From: Oxalicibacterium flavum
Lineage (GTDB): Bacteria; Pseudomonadota; Gammaproteobacteria; Burkholderiales; Burkholderiaceae_D
NCBI RefSeq assembly: GCF_014635065.1
Contig: NZ_BMCG01000003.1
Span: 620,001-684,000 of the forward strand
Direction of reading: 5' to 3'
DNA: 64,000 nt
Shown here: positions 10,297-17,979 of the stretch, one piece after another
How positions within the stretch are numbered: the first letter of the stretch is position 1
Layout of the letters: each line of letters begins with the position of its first letter
Position numbers and translations under genes: made by a program
The notes under the pieces: model-generated
What the model was told of the DNA's origin: nothing
The model's database searches: none
What the model saw: the letters and a program-made list of their open reading frames with translations, nothing else

Positions 10297-11733
10297 ATGC
10301 CGTTCGGCATCGGCATTATCGGGATGCATACCATGGCCGGCAAACCTCGATGGACGCGGGTAATCAGGAGATCACTGGCGATCAAGGCCGGTCTCGCGCT
10401 GGCCCTGCTGATCCTCATCCTGCTGTCCGGCATGACGCTGATCCGCATCAATCAGTTTGCGGAAAATTCGCGCACGGTCGAGAACGCGCACGTGGTGATC
10501 GAAACCATGCATCAGATTCTGCTCGACGTGAAGGATGCGGAATCCGCCCAGCGTGGATATCTCCTGACCGGACATCAGACATTTCTTCTGGCGCATGACG
10601 CCGTGGCACAGCGCCTGGCCGGGCGGCTGTCCTTTCTGCGCGAGACGACGGCCGACAATCGATCTCTGCATGAACAGATTCCCGCCCTGGAGGACATGAT
10701 CCGGCAGCGCATGCATGCGCTGCGGCTGGGCATAGAAATGCTCGATGCGCATCCTGTCATCGACAAGGCGGGAATCGTCGATCTGGTGCAGGGCAAGGGA
10801 CTTTCCACCATGGGGCAGGTACATGTGCAGGTCCATCGCATGCTGGAAATCGAGGAACGCCTGTTGAAGGAGCGCGCGGCGCTGGTCAAGGACAATGCGC
10901 GCTCGACCGGCAGATGGGTTTTCTTCGGCAACCTGTTTGCAGTCGGTTTCCTGTGTTACGCGATCTGGCTCATCCTGCGCGAAGGAGAGCAGCGCAAACG
11001 GGCGCAGCGCGAGACGCAGCGATATACGGCGCAATTGGAATTGACGAACAAGGAGCTGGAAAGCTTCAGCTACTCGGTGTCGCATGATCTGCGTTCGCCG
11101 CTGCGCGCAATCGATGGCTATTCGCGCATCCTGCAGGAGGACTTCGAAGACAGGCTGGATGACGAGGGCAGACGCATCCTGAAAGTGGTGCGCGACAGCA
11201 GCCGCAAGATGGGCATGCTGATCGACGATCTGCTGACCTTCTCCCGCCTGGGGCGCAAGCCGGTCGAACTGCGTGAGATCGACATGAACGCGCTGGTCGA
11301 CGAGGTCTGGCATGAGGTATGCGCCCATGCAGAGCGCGCGCCTTCGTTCCACAGGGAAGAGTTGCCTCCGTGTCGCGGGGACCGCGCATTGCTGCGTCAG
11401 GTGCTGGCCAATCTGCTCGCCAATGCCGTCAAGTACAGCAGCACGACGCAGCAGGCACGGGTCGAGGTACGCGCGCGCGAGGAAGAGGAAGAGATCATCT
11501 ATGCCGTGCACGACAACGGTGTCGGCTTCGACATGCGTTTCTACGACAAGCTGTTTGGCGTGTTCCAGCGTCTGCACAGCGAACAGGAGTTCCCCGGAAC
11601 CGGGGTCGGGCTGGCGATCGTGAAACGGGTCGTGGTGCGGCACGGCGGACGGGTATGGGCACAAAGCTCGCCGGGACAGGAGACGATTTTCAATTTCAGC
11701 CTGCCAAGGGAAGAAGAGGAGACCACTGCATGA
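10297..11733 (+). CDS. CHASE3-domain sensor histidine kinase
   Basis: A membrane sensor kinase of up to 478 residues. Order: TM1 (about 31-48), a CHASE3 extracytoplasmic sensor helix bundle (about 50-200), TM2 (about 207-227), a short coiled linker, HisKA with phospho-acceptor His263 in SVSHDLRSPLRAIDGYS, and HATPase_c with DNGVGFDMRF and GTGVGLAIV. The kinase core resembles those paired with Rcp1-type regulators. ATG 10297 gives the longest product. ATG 10333 is equally possible, as neither has a strong ribosome site. It overlaps the next gene by ATGA, so that regulator is the likely phosphotransfer partner. Confidence 0.9.
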   Translation: MPFGIGIIGMHTMAGKPRWTRVIRRSLAIKAGLALALLILILLSGMTLIRINQFAENSRTVENAHVVIETMHQILLDVKDAESAQRGYLLTGHQTFLLAHDAVAQRLAGRLSFLRETTADNRSLHEQIPALEDMIRQRMHALRLGIEMLDAHPVIDKAGIVDLVQGKGLSTMGQVHVQVHRMLEIEERLLKERAALVKDNARSTGRWVFFGNLFAVGFLCYAIWLILREGEQRKRAQRETQRYTAQLELTNKELESFSYSVSHDLRSPLRAIDGYSRILQEDFEDRLDDEGRRILKVVRDSSRKMGMLIDDLLTFSRLGRKPVELREIDMNALVDEVWHEVCAHAERAPSFHREELPPCRGDRALLRQVLANLLANAVKYSSTTQQARVEVRAREEEEEIIYAVHDNGVGFDMRFYDKLFGVFQRLHSEQEFPGTGVGLAIVKRVVVRHGGRVWAQSSPGQETIFNFSLPREEEETTA

Positions 11734-12176
11734 ACGACATGCTGCCAGTGCATATCCTGCTCGTCGAGGATACGGCGACGGATGCCGAAATGACGATGCG
11801 CGCGCTCAAGCGTGTCGGACTCGTCAACAACATCACCTGGGTCCGCGACGGACAGCAGGCGCTTGATTACATCGCCCGCGAAGGAGAGTTCGCCAACCGT
11901 GTTGACGGCGATCCGACACTGATCATGCTGGATCTGAAGATGCCCAAGGTAACGGGGCTGGAAGTGCTGAGCGTCATCAAGGGCAACGAACGGACCCGCA
12001 TCATTCCAGTCATCATGCTGACGTCGAGTGCGGAAGAGCCCGATATCAAGCGCTGCTACGAACTGGGCGTGAACAGTTACCTTGTCAAGCCGGTCGAGTC
12101 GGAGAAGTTCTTCGAGGAGGTTTCCAAGGTCGGTTTCTACTGGGCCATCCTGAACAGAATCCCGAGCCGGCGCTGA
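11730..12176 (+). CDS. Single-domain response regulator (Rcp1-like)
   Basis: A receiver domain of 148 residues with no output domain. It has acidic residues in LLVEDTATD, phospho-acceptor Asp68 in LIMLDLKMP, Thr/Ser in MLTSSAEE and the conserved lysine in YLVKPVES. The extended C-terminal helix is typical of the Rcp1 group, which serves phytochrome-like kinases. ATG 11730 overlaps the kinase stop (ATGA) and follows a GA-rich AAGAAGAGGAG ribosome site. It probably relays phosphate from the CHASE3 kinase, possibly to the receiver domain of the next gene. Confidence 0.92.
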   Translation: MNDMLPVHILLVEDTATDAEMTMRALKRVGLVNNITWVRDGQQALDYIAREGEFANRVDGDPTLIMLDLKMPKVTGLEVLSVIKGNERTRIIPVIMLTSSAEEPDIKRCYELGVNSYLVKPVESEKFFEEVSKVGFYWAILNRIPSRR

Positions 12177-12196
12177 TAACCGAGGCGGTCCATTCC

Positions 12197-14647
12197 ATGA
12201 TCAAGATACTGTTCGTCGAAGATACGCCGCACGATGCCGAACTGGCGTCGCGCGAGCTCAAGCGCAGCGGCATTCTGCACGAGTATCAGCGCGTCGATAC
12301 CGAGCAGAACCTGCGCGCGGCAATGGAGCAGTTCGGTCCCGATCTGGTGCTGTCCGATTTTTCCATGCCGCATTTCGATGGCCTGTCGGCGCTCAAGGTC
12401 GTCAAGCAGGTGCAGCCCGACATTCCCTTCATATTCGTTTCCGGACGCATCGGCGAGGAAATGGCGATCGAGTCGCTCAAGCTCGGTGCCAGCGATTACG
12501 TCATCAAGACCAACCTGTCTCGTCTGGCGAGTGCGGTGGCGCGGGTACTCGAACATGTCGAGCAGCGCGACGCGCGACGGCGCGTCGAACGCGAGCTGCG
12601 GGAACTCAACCACATGTTCAGCACCTTCATGGAGAACATGCCGGGAGCCGCCTTCATACGCGACGAGCAGGGCCGTTTCGTCTATGCCAATCATGCGCTC
12701 GATACCGCGCTTGGCCTGCAGCGTGGAGAAGCGATCGGCAAGCGGCTTGACGAATTGTTTCCGCGGCAGATCGCGGATCGTCTGCAAGCGGGCGATCAGC
12801 GTGTACTGGATGCCGGAAAGGCGCTGCAGATCGTCGAACTGGTGGCCTGCGTACATGGCGAGACCCATTGGCTGTCAACCAAGTTTCCGCTGGTGGAGGG
12901 TGAAAAGAGCGTTCGCATCGGCGGCATGGCGATCGACATCACCGAGCGCATGAAAGTCGAGGAAGAACTGCTTCTTCGCAACCGCGCCATCGAGGCTTGC
13001 GTCAATCCGATCGTGATCGTCGATGTGCAGATGCCCGATATGCCGCTGATCTATGTGAACGGTGCCTTCGAAAGCATTACCGGTTATTCGCGCGAGGAGG
13101 CGATCGGCCGCAATTGCCGCTTCCTGCAGGGTGGGGATACCGAGCAGCCGGAACTCGAGAAACTGCGCGCGGCCATTCGCGAGCAAAGACCGGCATCCGT
13201 CCTGCTGAGGAATTATCACAAGGACGGCACGATGTTCCTCAACGAACTCTATATCGCACCGGTCAGCGAGGGGCAGGGGGGCGCGGTCAATCATTTCGTC
13301 GGCGTGCTGTATGACGTCACGCAGATCAAGCGCTATCAGGAGGACCTCGAGCATCAGGCCAATTACGACACGCTGACCGGGCTGGCCAATCGCAATCTGC
13401 TCAACGAGCGCGTGCAGCAGGCGTTGATTCATGCGCAGCGCTACGAGCAGATGCTGACCATCGTCTTCATCGATCTCGACAACTTCAAGCTGGTCAACGA
13501 CAGCCTTGGTCATGGCGCCGGTGACGAACTGATCGCTACCGTCGGCACCCGCCTGCAGAATTGCGTGCGTGCCGGCGACACGGTGGCGCGTATCGGCGGC
13601 GACGAGTTCGTGCTGCTGCTGATCAACCAGAACATGCAGAGCGGCGTGTCGCACGTCATGCAACGCGTGCAGCACGAGATGATCAAGCCGGTCATGATTC
13701 GCGGGCAGGATATCGTCGTGACCTGCAGCATGGGCATCGCTTCCTATCCGACCGACGGCAGCGATGCCGAATCCCTGCTGGCCAATGCGGATGCCGCCAT
13801 GTACCGCGCCAAGTCAAGCGGGCGCAACAACTTCCAGTTCTACGAAAAGGAGATGAACGCGCGTACCGGCCAGCGTCTTGCGCTCGAGCACGATCTGTGG
13901 GGCGCGCTGGAGAATGACGAATTCCATCTGCTGTACCAGCCGCAGATCGAGCTTGCGAGCGGGCGCATCATCGGTGTCGAGGCGCTGATCCGATGGGGGC
14001 ATCCGCGGCGCGGCCTGATCTCACCACTGGATTTCATTCCGATGGCAGAGCACAACGGGCTGATCATCCCCATCGGTAACTGGGTACTGCAAACGGCCTG
14101 TCGCCAGATGTGCGAGCTGCTCGCTTCCGGCTTGCCGCCATTGCGCGTTGCGGTCAATCTGTCGGCGCGCCAGCTGGGCGAGAAGGATTTCATCTCGGTC
14201 ATCCGGCGTACGCTCGACGCCACCGGCATCGATCCCAACTGTCTCGAGCTTGAGCTGACCGAGAGCATGGTGATGCACAATGTGGAAGACATCATCGGCG
14301 TGCTCAAGGCGCTCAATGCGATGAAGATCCAGCTGTCGCTCGACGATTTCGGCACCGGGTTTTCAAGTCTCGCCTATCTCAAGCGTTTTCCGATCGATCG
14401 ACTCAAGATCGATCAATCCTTCATTTTCAATTGCGACAGCGATCCCGACGACGCCGTCATTTCCCAGACCATCATCGCGCTTGCGCACAATCTGAAGATC
14501 AAGGTCATCGCCGAAGGGGTCGAACGTCCCGAGCATCTTGCGTTCCTGAAACAGAACGGTTGCGACGAAGCGCAGGGATATTTCATCGGCCAGCCGCTGG
14601 CATTCGACGAATTGCGCTCCATGCTGCTTGCCGGACAGGAAGCCTGA
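12197..14647 (+). CDS. REC-PAS-LOV-GGDEF-EAL c-di-GMP signalling protein
   Basis: A soluble 816-residue protein. Domains: receiver (1-120, phospho-acceptor in LVLSDFSMP), PAS (about 140-255), a PAS with LOV features (about 257-375), GGDEF (385-545) and EAL (555-805). The LOV core motif GRNCRFLQ lies at 304-311 with the flavin-adduct Cys307 intact, and the second block NYHKDGTMFLNE is present. The usual glutamine of the last strand is Leu371 (FVGVLYDVT). The diguanylate cyclase site GGDEF (467-471) and inhibitory RAGD site (458-461) are intact. The phosphodiesterase residues EAL (595), NLSARQ, ELTES, DDFGTG (716) and EGVE are also intact, so both activities are possible. It is probably light- and phosphorylation-gated. 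Confidence 0.93.
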   Translation: MIKILFVEDTPHDAELASRELKRSGILHEYQRVDTEQNLRAAMEQFGPDLVLSDFSMPHFDGLSALKVVKQVQPDIPFIFVSGRIGEEMAIESLKLGASDYVIKTNLSRLASAVARVLEHVEQRDARRRVERELRELNHMFSTFMENMPGAAFIRDEQGRFVYANHALDTALGLQRGEAIGKRLDELFPRQIADRLQAGDQRVLDAGKALQIVELVACVHGETHWLSTKFPLVEGEKSVRIGGMAIDITERMKVEEELLLRNRAIEACVNPIVIVDVQMPDMPLIYVNGAFESITGYSREEAIGRNCRFLQGGDTEQPELEKLRAAIREQRPASVLLRNYHKDGTMFLNELYIAPVSEGQGGAVNHFVGVLYDVTQIKRYQEDLEHQANYDTLTGLANRNLLNERVQQALIHAQRYEQMLTIVFIDLDNFKLVNDSLGHGAGDELIATVGTRLQNCVRAGDTVARIGGDEFVLLLINQNMQSGVSHVMQRVQHEMIKPVMIRGQDIVVTCSMGIASYPTDGSDAESLLANADAAMYRAKSSGRNNFQFYEKEMNARTGQRLALEHDLWGALENDEFHLLYQPQIELASGRIIGVEALIRWGHPRRGLISPLDFIPMAEHNGLIIPIGNWVLQTACRQMCELLASGLPPLRVAVNLSARQLGEKDFISVIRRTLDATGIDPNCLELELTESMVMHNVEDIIGVLKALNAMKIQLSLDDFGTGFSSLAYLKRFPIDRLKIDQSFIFNCDSDPDDAVISQTIIALAHNLKIKVIAEGVERPEHLAFLKQNGCDEAQGYFIGQPLAFDELRSMLLAGQEA

Positions 14648-14731
14648 GTTCTTTCTTTCCGGATCGGGAACATCACCGCAGCCGCTGCGTCATACGGTTT
14701 TGCCTTTGTCCATTACGAACAAGGAGACAGC

Positions 14732-15721
14732 ATGGCGACCAGAACCGGCAAGGATGGCAGTCAGGCGACTGTGCGCAAGCAGCGCAGGTTGCAGCAGGAA
14801 CAGGACGGTAAGGATGCGGCAAAGAAGCAGAGCCCGAAGAAACGCAGCGCCGTGCAAACCGGCGCCAAGGCGCAGCCGGCACCGCCGCTGTCGCGCAATC
14901 ATCTGCGCAAGCCCGGTAATGAAAGCGATCTCGACCTCAAGCCGCAGTTCCTTGCCAAGGGCTATCGCGGCAGCGGCAAGCTCAAGGGCATGGCAGCGAT
15001 CGTCACCGGCGGCGATTCCGGCATCGGCCGCGCGGTCGCCGTGCTGTTCGCGCGCGAGGGTGCGGATGTGGCCATCGTCTATCTGAACGAGCACGGCGAT
15101 GCGCGCGAGACGCGCCGCCATGTCGAAGCCGAAGGCAGGCAATGCCTGTTGATTCCGGGTGATGTAAAGAGTGCAGCCTTCTGCGTCAAGGCGGTGAAGA
15201 AAGCCGTGAAGACCTTTGGCCGGCTCGACGTGCTGGTCAACAACGCGGCATTCCAGGAGCATGCCGATTCGCTGCCCGAGTTGAGCGAGGAGCGCTTCGA
15301 CGAAACCATGAAGACCAACGTCTATGGCTATTTCCACATGGCCAAGGCGGCGCTGCCGCACATGAAGCGCGGTGCTTCCATCATCAATACCGGTTCGGTG
15401 ACGGGACTCAGGGGGAGCAAGAAGCTGCTCGACTATTCGACCACCAAGGGCGCGATCCATGCCTTCACGATGGCGCTGGCCGGCAACGTCCTCGAGCAGG
15501 GCATACGCGTCAATGCGGTGGCGCCGGGACCGGTGTGGACGCCGTTGAATCCGGCCGACCGGCCGGCGGACAAGGTGGCCGAGTTCGGCGCGCAGACCGA
15601 CTATCGCCGCCCGGCACAGCCGGAGGAGCTTTCTCCCGCCTATGTATTTCTGGCGTCTCCCGTGTGTTCGAGCTACATCACGGGCATCGTGCTGCCGGTC
15701 ACGGGCAGCGTCGGCGAATAG
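14732..15721 (+). CDS. Short-chain dehydrogenase/reductase with basic N-terminal extension
   Basis: An NAD(P)-dependent oxidoreductase of 329 residues. A Lys/Gln/Arg-rich tail of about 70 residues precedes the Rossmann domain. The nucleotide motif GGDSGIGRAVA is near residue 93, followed by NNAA, catalytic Ser in INTGSVTG, and Tyr235-x-x-x-Lys239. It resembles the general stress protein 39/YdaD-type SDRs. The substrate is not known. The start follows AAGGAGACAGC. It may be cotranscribed with the upstream GGDEF-EAL gene, whose stop is 84 bases away. Confidence 0.9.
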   Translation: MATRTGKDGSQATVRKQRRLQQEQDGKDAAKKQSPKKRSAVQTGAKAQPAPPLSRNHLRKPGNESDLDLKPQFLAKGYRGSGKLKGMAAIVTGGDSGIGRAVAVLFAREGADVAIVYLNEHGDARETRRHVEAEGRQCLLIPGDVKSAAFCVKAVKKAVKTFGRLDVLVNNAAFQEHADSLPELSEERFDETMKTNVYGYFHMAKAALPHMKRGASIINTGSVTGLRGSKKLLDYSTTKGAIHAFTMALAGNVLEQGIRVNAVAPGPVWTPLNPADRPADKVAEFGAQTDYRRPAQPEELSPAYVFLASPVCSSYITGIVLPVTGSVGE

Positions 15722-15740
15722 CAGGGGGCAGGGCGGCATT

Positions 15741-15769
15741 TTGGCGCCCACCGCGTCCTGTACTACAAT
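15741..15769 (+). promoter_or_regulatory. Sigma-70 promoter before the formyltransferase gene
   Basis: TTGGCG at 15741-15746, a 17-base spacer and TACAAT at 15764-15769. This predicts a leader of roughly 128 bases before GTG 15904. Confidence 0.6.
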
Positions 15770-15903
15770 GCTGGGTCGTCATGCAGCCGGGCGCGTGCCT
15801 TGTGTGCGCTCGCTGGCATGGCGAGAGCCGGCCGGTGCGAGCTTCGCAGTGCGCCTGAATATCAACCGACAACAACAGCGATCGTTCGAATCGCCATCAT
15901 TAC

Positions 15904-16536
15904 GTGAACATCTATATCTGTGGACAAAAGCACTTCGGTGCAGAGGTTTTCTCGGCCCTGCTGGCGGCAGGTCACAACATGGTTGGCGTATCGTCGCCCG
16001 AACTCAGCGGTGATGGTGGCCCTGATCGTCTGAAGGCGGTGGCCGAGGCGGCCGGTGTCAAGTGGATGAAATCCGGCCTGCTCAATGAAAACACCATTCC
16101 CGACGGCGTCGATCTGATCGTCACCGCGCACTCGCACGATTTCGTACGCGAACCCACCCGCAACCGCACCACTTACGGCGCAATCGGCTATCACCCGTCG
16201 CTGCTGCCGCTGCATCGTGGCAAGGACGCCATCATCTGGACCATCCGCATGGGCGACAAGGTCGCCGGCGGCAGCGTCTATTGGCTCGACGAAGTCATGG
16301 ATGGTGGCCCGATCGCGGCGCAGGAGCACGTGTTCGTGCTGCCCGGCGACACCCCGGAACTGCTCTGGAAGCGCGATCTGGCGCCGCTCGGGATTCGCCT
16401 GCTGACCGAGGTCTGCGACGACATTGCCAATGGCAAGATCGTCAAGATCGTGCAGAACGAGGATATCGCGACGGTCGAACCGTCGATCAAGAAGGCCGAT
16501 GCCGCCGCCGCTGCGGCAGCCGCAACCGCGAAGTAA
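15904..16536 (+). CDS. Formyltransferase-domain protein (10-formyl-THF hydrolase-like)
   Basis: A 210-residue standalone formyl_trans_N domain. It starts at GTG 15904 (MNIYICGQKHFG) with no clear Shine-Dalgarno. The folate-site motif reads GYHPSLLPLHRG, and the catalytic aspartate is in VMDGGPI. In purine and tRNA formyltransferases the residue two before this His is Asn, and here it is Gly. The form YHPSLLPxHRG is closer to the hydrolase domain of 10-formyltetrahydrofolate dehydrogenase. It may hydrolyse 10-formyl-THF or formylate an unknown acceptor. The end is Ala-rich and probably disordered. It stands alone between a promoter and a terminator. Confidence 0.8.
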   Translation: MNIYICGQKHFGAEVFSALLAAGHNMVGVSSPELSGDGGPDRLKAVAEAAGVKWMKSGLLNENTIPDGVDLIVTAHSHDFVREPTRNRTTYGAIGYHPSLLPLHRGKDAIIWTIRMGDKVAGGSVYWLDEVMDGGPIAAQEHVFVLPGDTPELLWKRDLAPLGIRLLTEVCDDIANGKIVKIVQNEDIATVEPSIKKADAAAAAAAATAK

Positions 16537-16554
16537 GCACGGCAGGAGAACGAG

Positions 16555-16582
16555 AAAAGCAGACCGGCGCGTCTGCTTTTTT
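16555..16582 (+). terminator. Terminator after the formyltransferase gene
   Basis: Ten-pair stem AAAAGCAGAC/GTCTGCTTTT followed by further T residues. Confidence 0.85.
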
Positions 16583-16692
16583 CTTTGGGCGGCAGGGCAC
16601 GGCAGTGATGGAAACCGCATGTCTGGTTATAAGGAAATAACCATTCAATCCGCAGCGTTGACCGGTTCTTCTGTATGCTGCACGGCGGCCGG

Positions 16693-16735
16693 TTGCCTGA
16701 AGGGAAGGCGGGCGATATAATGAGAACCGTTCTCA
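16693..16735 (+). promoter_or_regulatory. Promoter with Fur-like operator upstream of fpr
   Basis: TTGCCT at 16693-16698, a 17-base spacer and TATAAT at 16716-16721 form a good sigma-70 promoter. A perfect 7-1-7 palindrome, TGAGAACCGTTCTCA (16721-16735), overlaps the -10 and start site. This is the layout of a Fur operator, so repression by iron is likely. The next gene, fpr, begins about 190 bases downstream. A possible second start is an extended -10, TGTTAAAAT, at 16817-16825. Confidence 0.65.
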
Positions 16736-16925
16736 AATGATTCCGATTGGGTTGGCACCATCCCTTTCTGCTGCAAGTCAGACCGGTTCGACGCCTGTAG
16801 TTGCCTGATCCCCCACTGTTAAAATAGCGCTCTTGTCCGCAAGGGCTCGGTTCGCACGATTGTGCGGGCCTTGCCGCATTTGCCGAGCCGGGCGCTCGAT
16901 TTCGATATTAGGATGCTTTGATTTT

Positions 16926-17702
16926 ATGGCTGCTTTTGACACCGTTCGTATTCTGTCCGTCCACCACTGGAACGACACGCTTTTCTCCTTCACCACCACG
17001 CGCGAACCGAGCTTCCGCTTCGAAAGCGGCCATTTCGTCATGATCGGTCTGACCATCAACGACAAACCGCTGCTGCGCGCCTACAGTATTGCCAGCCCGT
17101 CGTGGGAAGAACATCTGGAATTCCTCTCGATCAAGGTGCAGGACGGCGCCCTGACCAAGCATCTGCAGAACCTCAAGGTCGGCGACGAACTGCTGGTCGG
17201 CCGCAAGCCGACCGGCACGCTGGTGATCTCCGACCTGCTGCCGGCCAAGCGTCTGTTCCTGTTCGGCAGCGGCACCGGCCTCGCGCCGTTCATGAGCATC
17301 ATCCGCGATCCGGAAACCTACGAGCGCTTCGAGCAGGTGATCCTGGTGCACGGCGTGCGTCTGGTCAGCGAACTCGCCTATCGCGACTACATCGGCAAGG
17401 AACTGCTGGAGATCGAAGGCCTGGGTGAGGAAATCGCCGAGAAGCTGCTCTACTACCCGACCGTCACGCGCGAGGAATTCGCCAACAAGGGCCGCATCAC
17501 CACCGCCATCTCGAGCGGCCTGATGTGCGAAACGCTGGGCATCCCGCAGATGGACCCGCTGACCGACCGCGCCATGATCTGCGGCAGCCCTGAAATGCTG
17601 AAGGACACCTCGGCCGAACTCGACAAGCTCGGCTTTGAAGTCTCGCCGGGCATTGGCCAGCCGGGCGACTACGTGATCGAACGCGCCTTCGTGGAGCGCT
17701 GA
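16926..17702 (+). CDS. fpr: Ferredoxin/flavodoxin-NADP+ reductase
   Basis: A 258-residue FAD enzyme that passes electrons between NADPH and ferredoxin or flavodoxin. Seen: the FAD-binding motif RAYSIASP, the following block LEFLSIKV, the NADP-binding GSGTGLAPFMSI and ICGSPEML. The length matches subclass I bacterial Fpr proteins. The start ATG 16926 fits the family N terminus (MAAFDTVRILSVHHW). The promoter carries a Fur-like operator, so the enzyme probably responds to iron or oxidative state. A strong terminator follows. Confidence 0.95.
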   Translation: MAAFDTVRILSVHHWNDTLFSFTTTREPSFRFESGHFVMIGLTINDKPLLRAYSIASPSWEEHLEFLSIKVQDGALTKHLQNLKVGDELLVGRKPTGTLVISDLLPAKRLFLFGSGTGLAPFMSIIRDPETYERFEQVILVHGVRLVSELAYRDYIGKELLEIEGLGEEIAEKLLYYPTVTREEFANKGRITTAISSGLMCETLGIPQMDPLTDRAMICGSPEMLKDTSAELDKLGFEVSPGIGQPGDYVIERAFVER

Positions 17703-17731
17703 TCCATCTGCCATGCGCGCATGGCGAAATG

Positions 17732-17776
17732 AACGACGACGCCGGAGATCATGCGATTTCCGGCGTCGTCGTTTTT
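17732..17776 (+). terminator. Terminator after fpr
   Basis: A fifteen-pair stem AACGACGACGCCGGA/TCCGGCGTCGTCGTT with a T-run. Confidence 0.9.
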
Positions 17777-17979
17777 GCGTCCGGTGTTTGCCGCAGCGCG
17801 GATAGACGGGCCGTCCGATTGGCTGTCCGTCTTCACAATTCTTTACCTGCGCGACGCATGGATATGCTTGCTCATGCCTTAACCTCTGGCTATCGTTGAT
17901 GGCGCGCGGAAACCGCCGCATGCCGCAACAAACCTGACGTTTCACTGTCCGAACGATAACGCTGCCTTCCCGATCCATC

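Noticed and set aside
16737-16808. 23-codon leader frame directly after the Fur-like palindrome
   Set aside because: No Shine-Dalgarno and no conserved features; it probably belongs to the untranslated leader of fpr.
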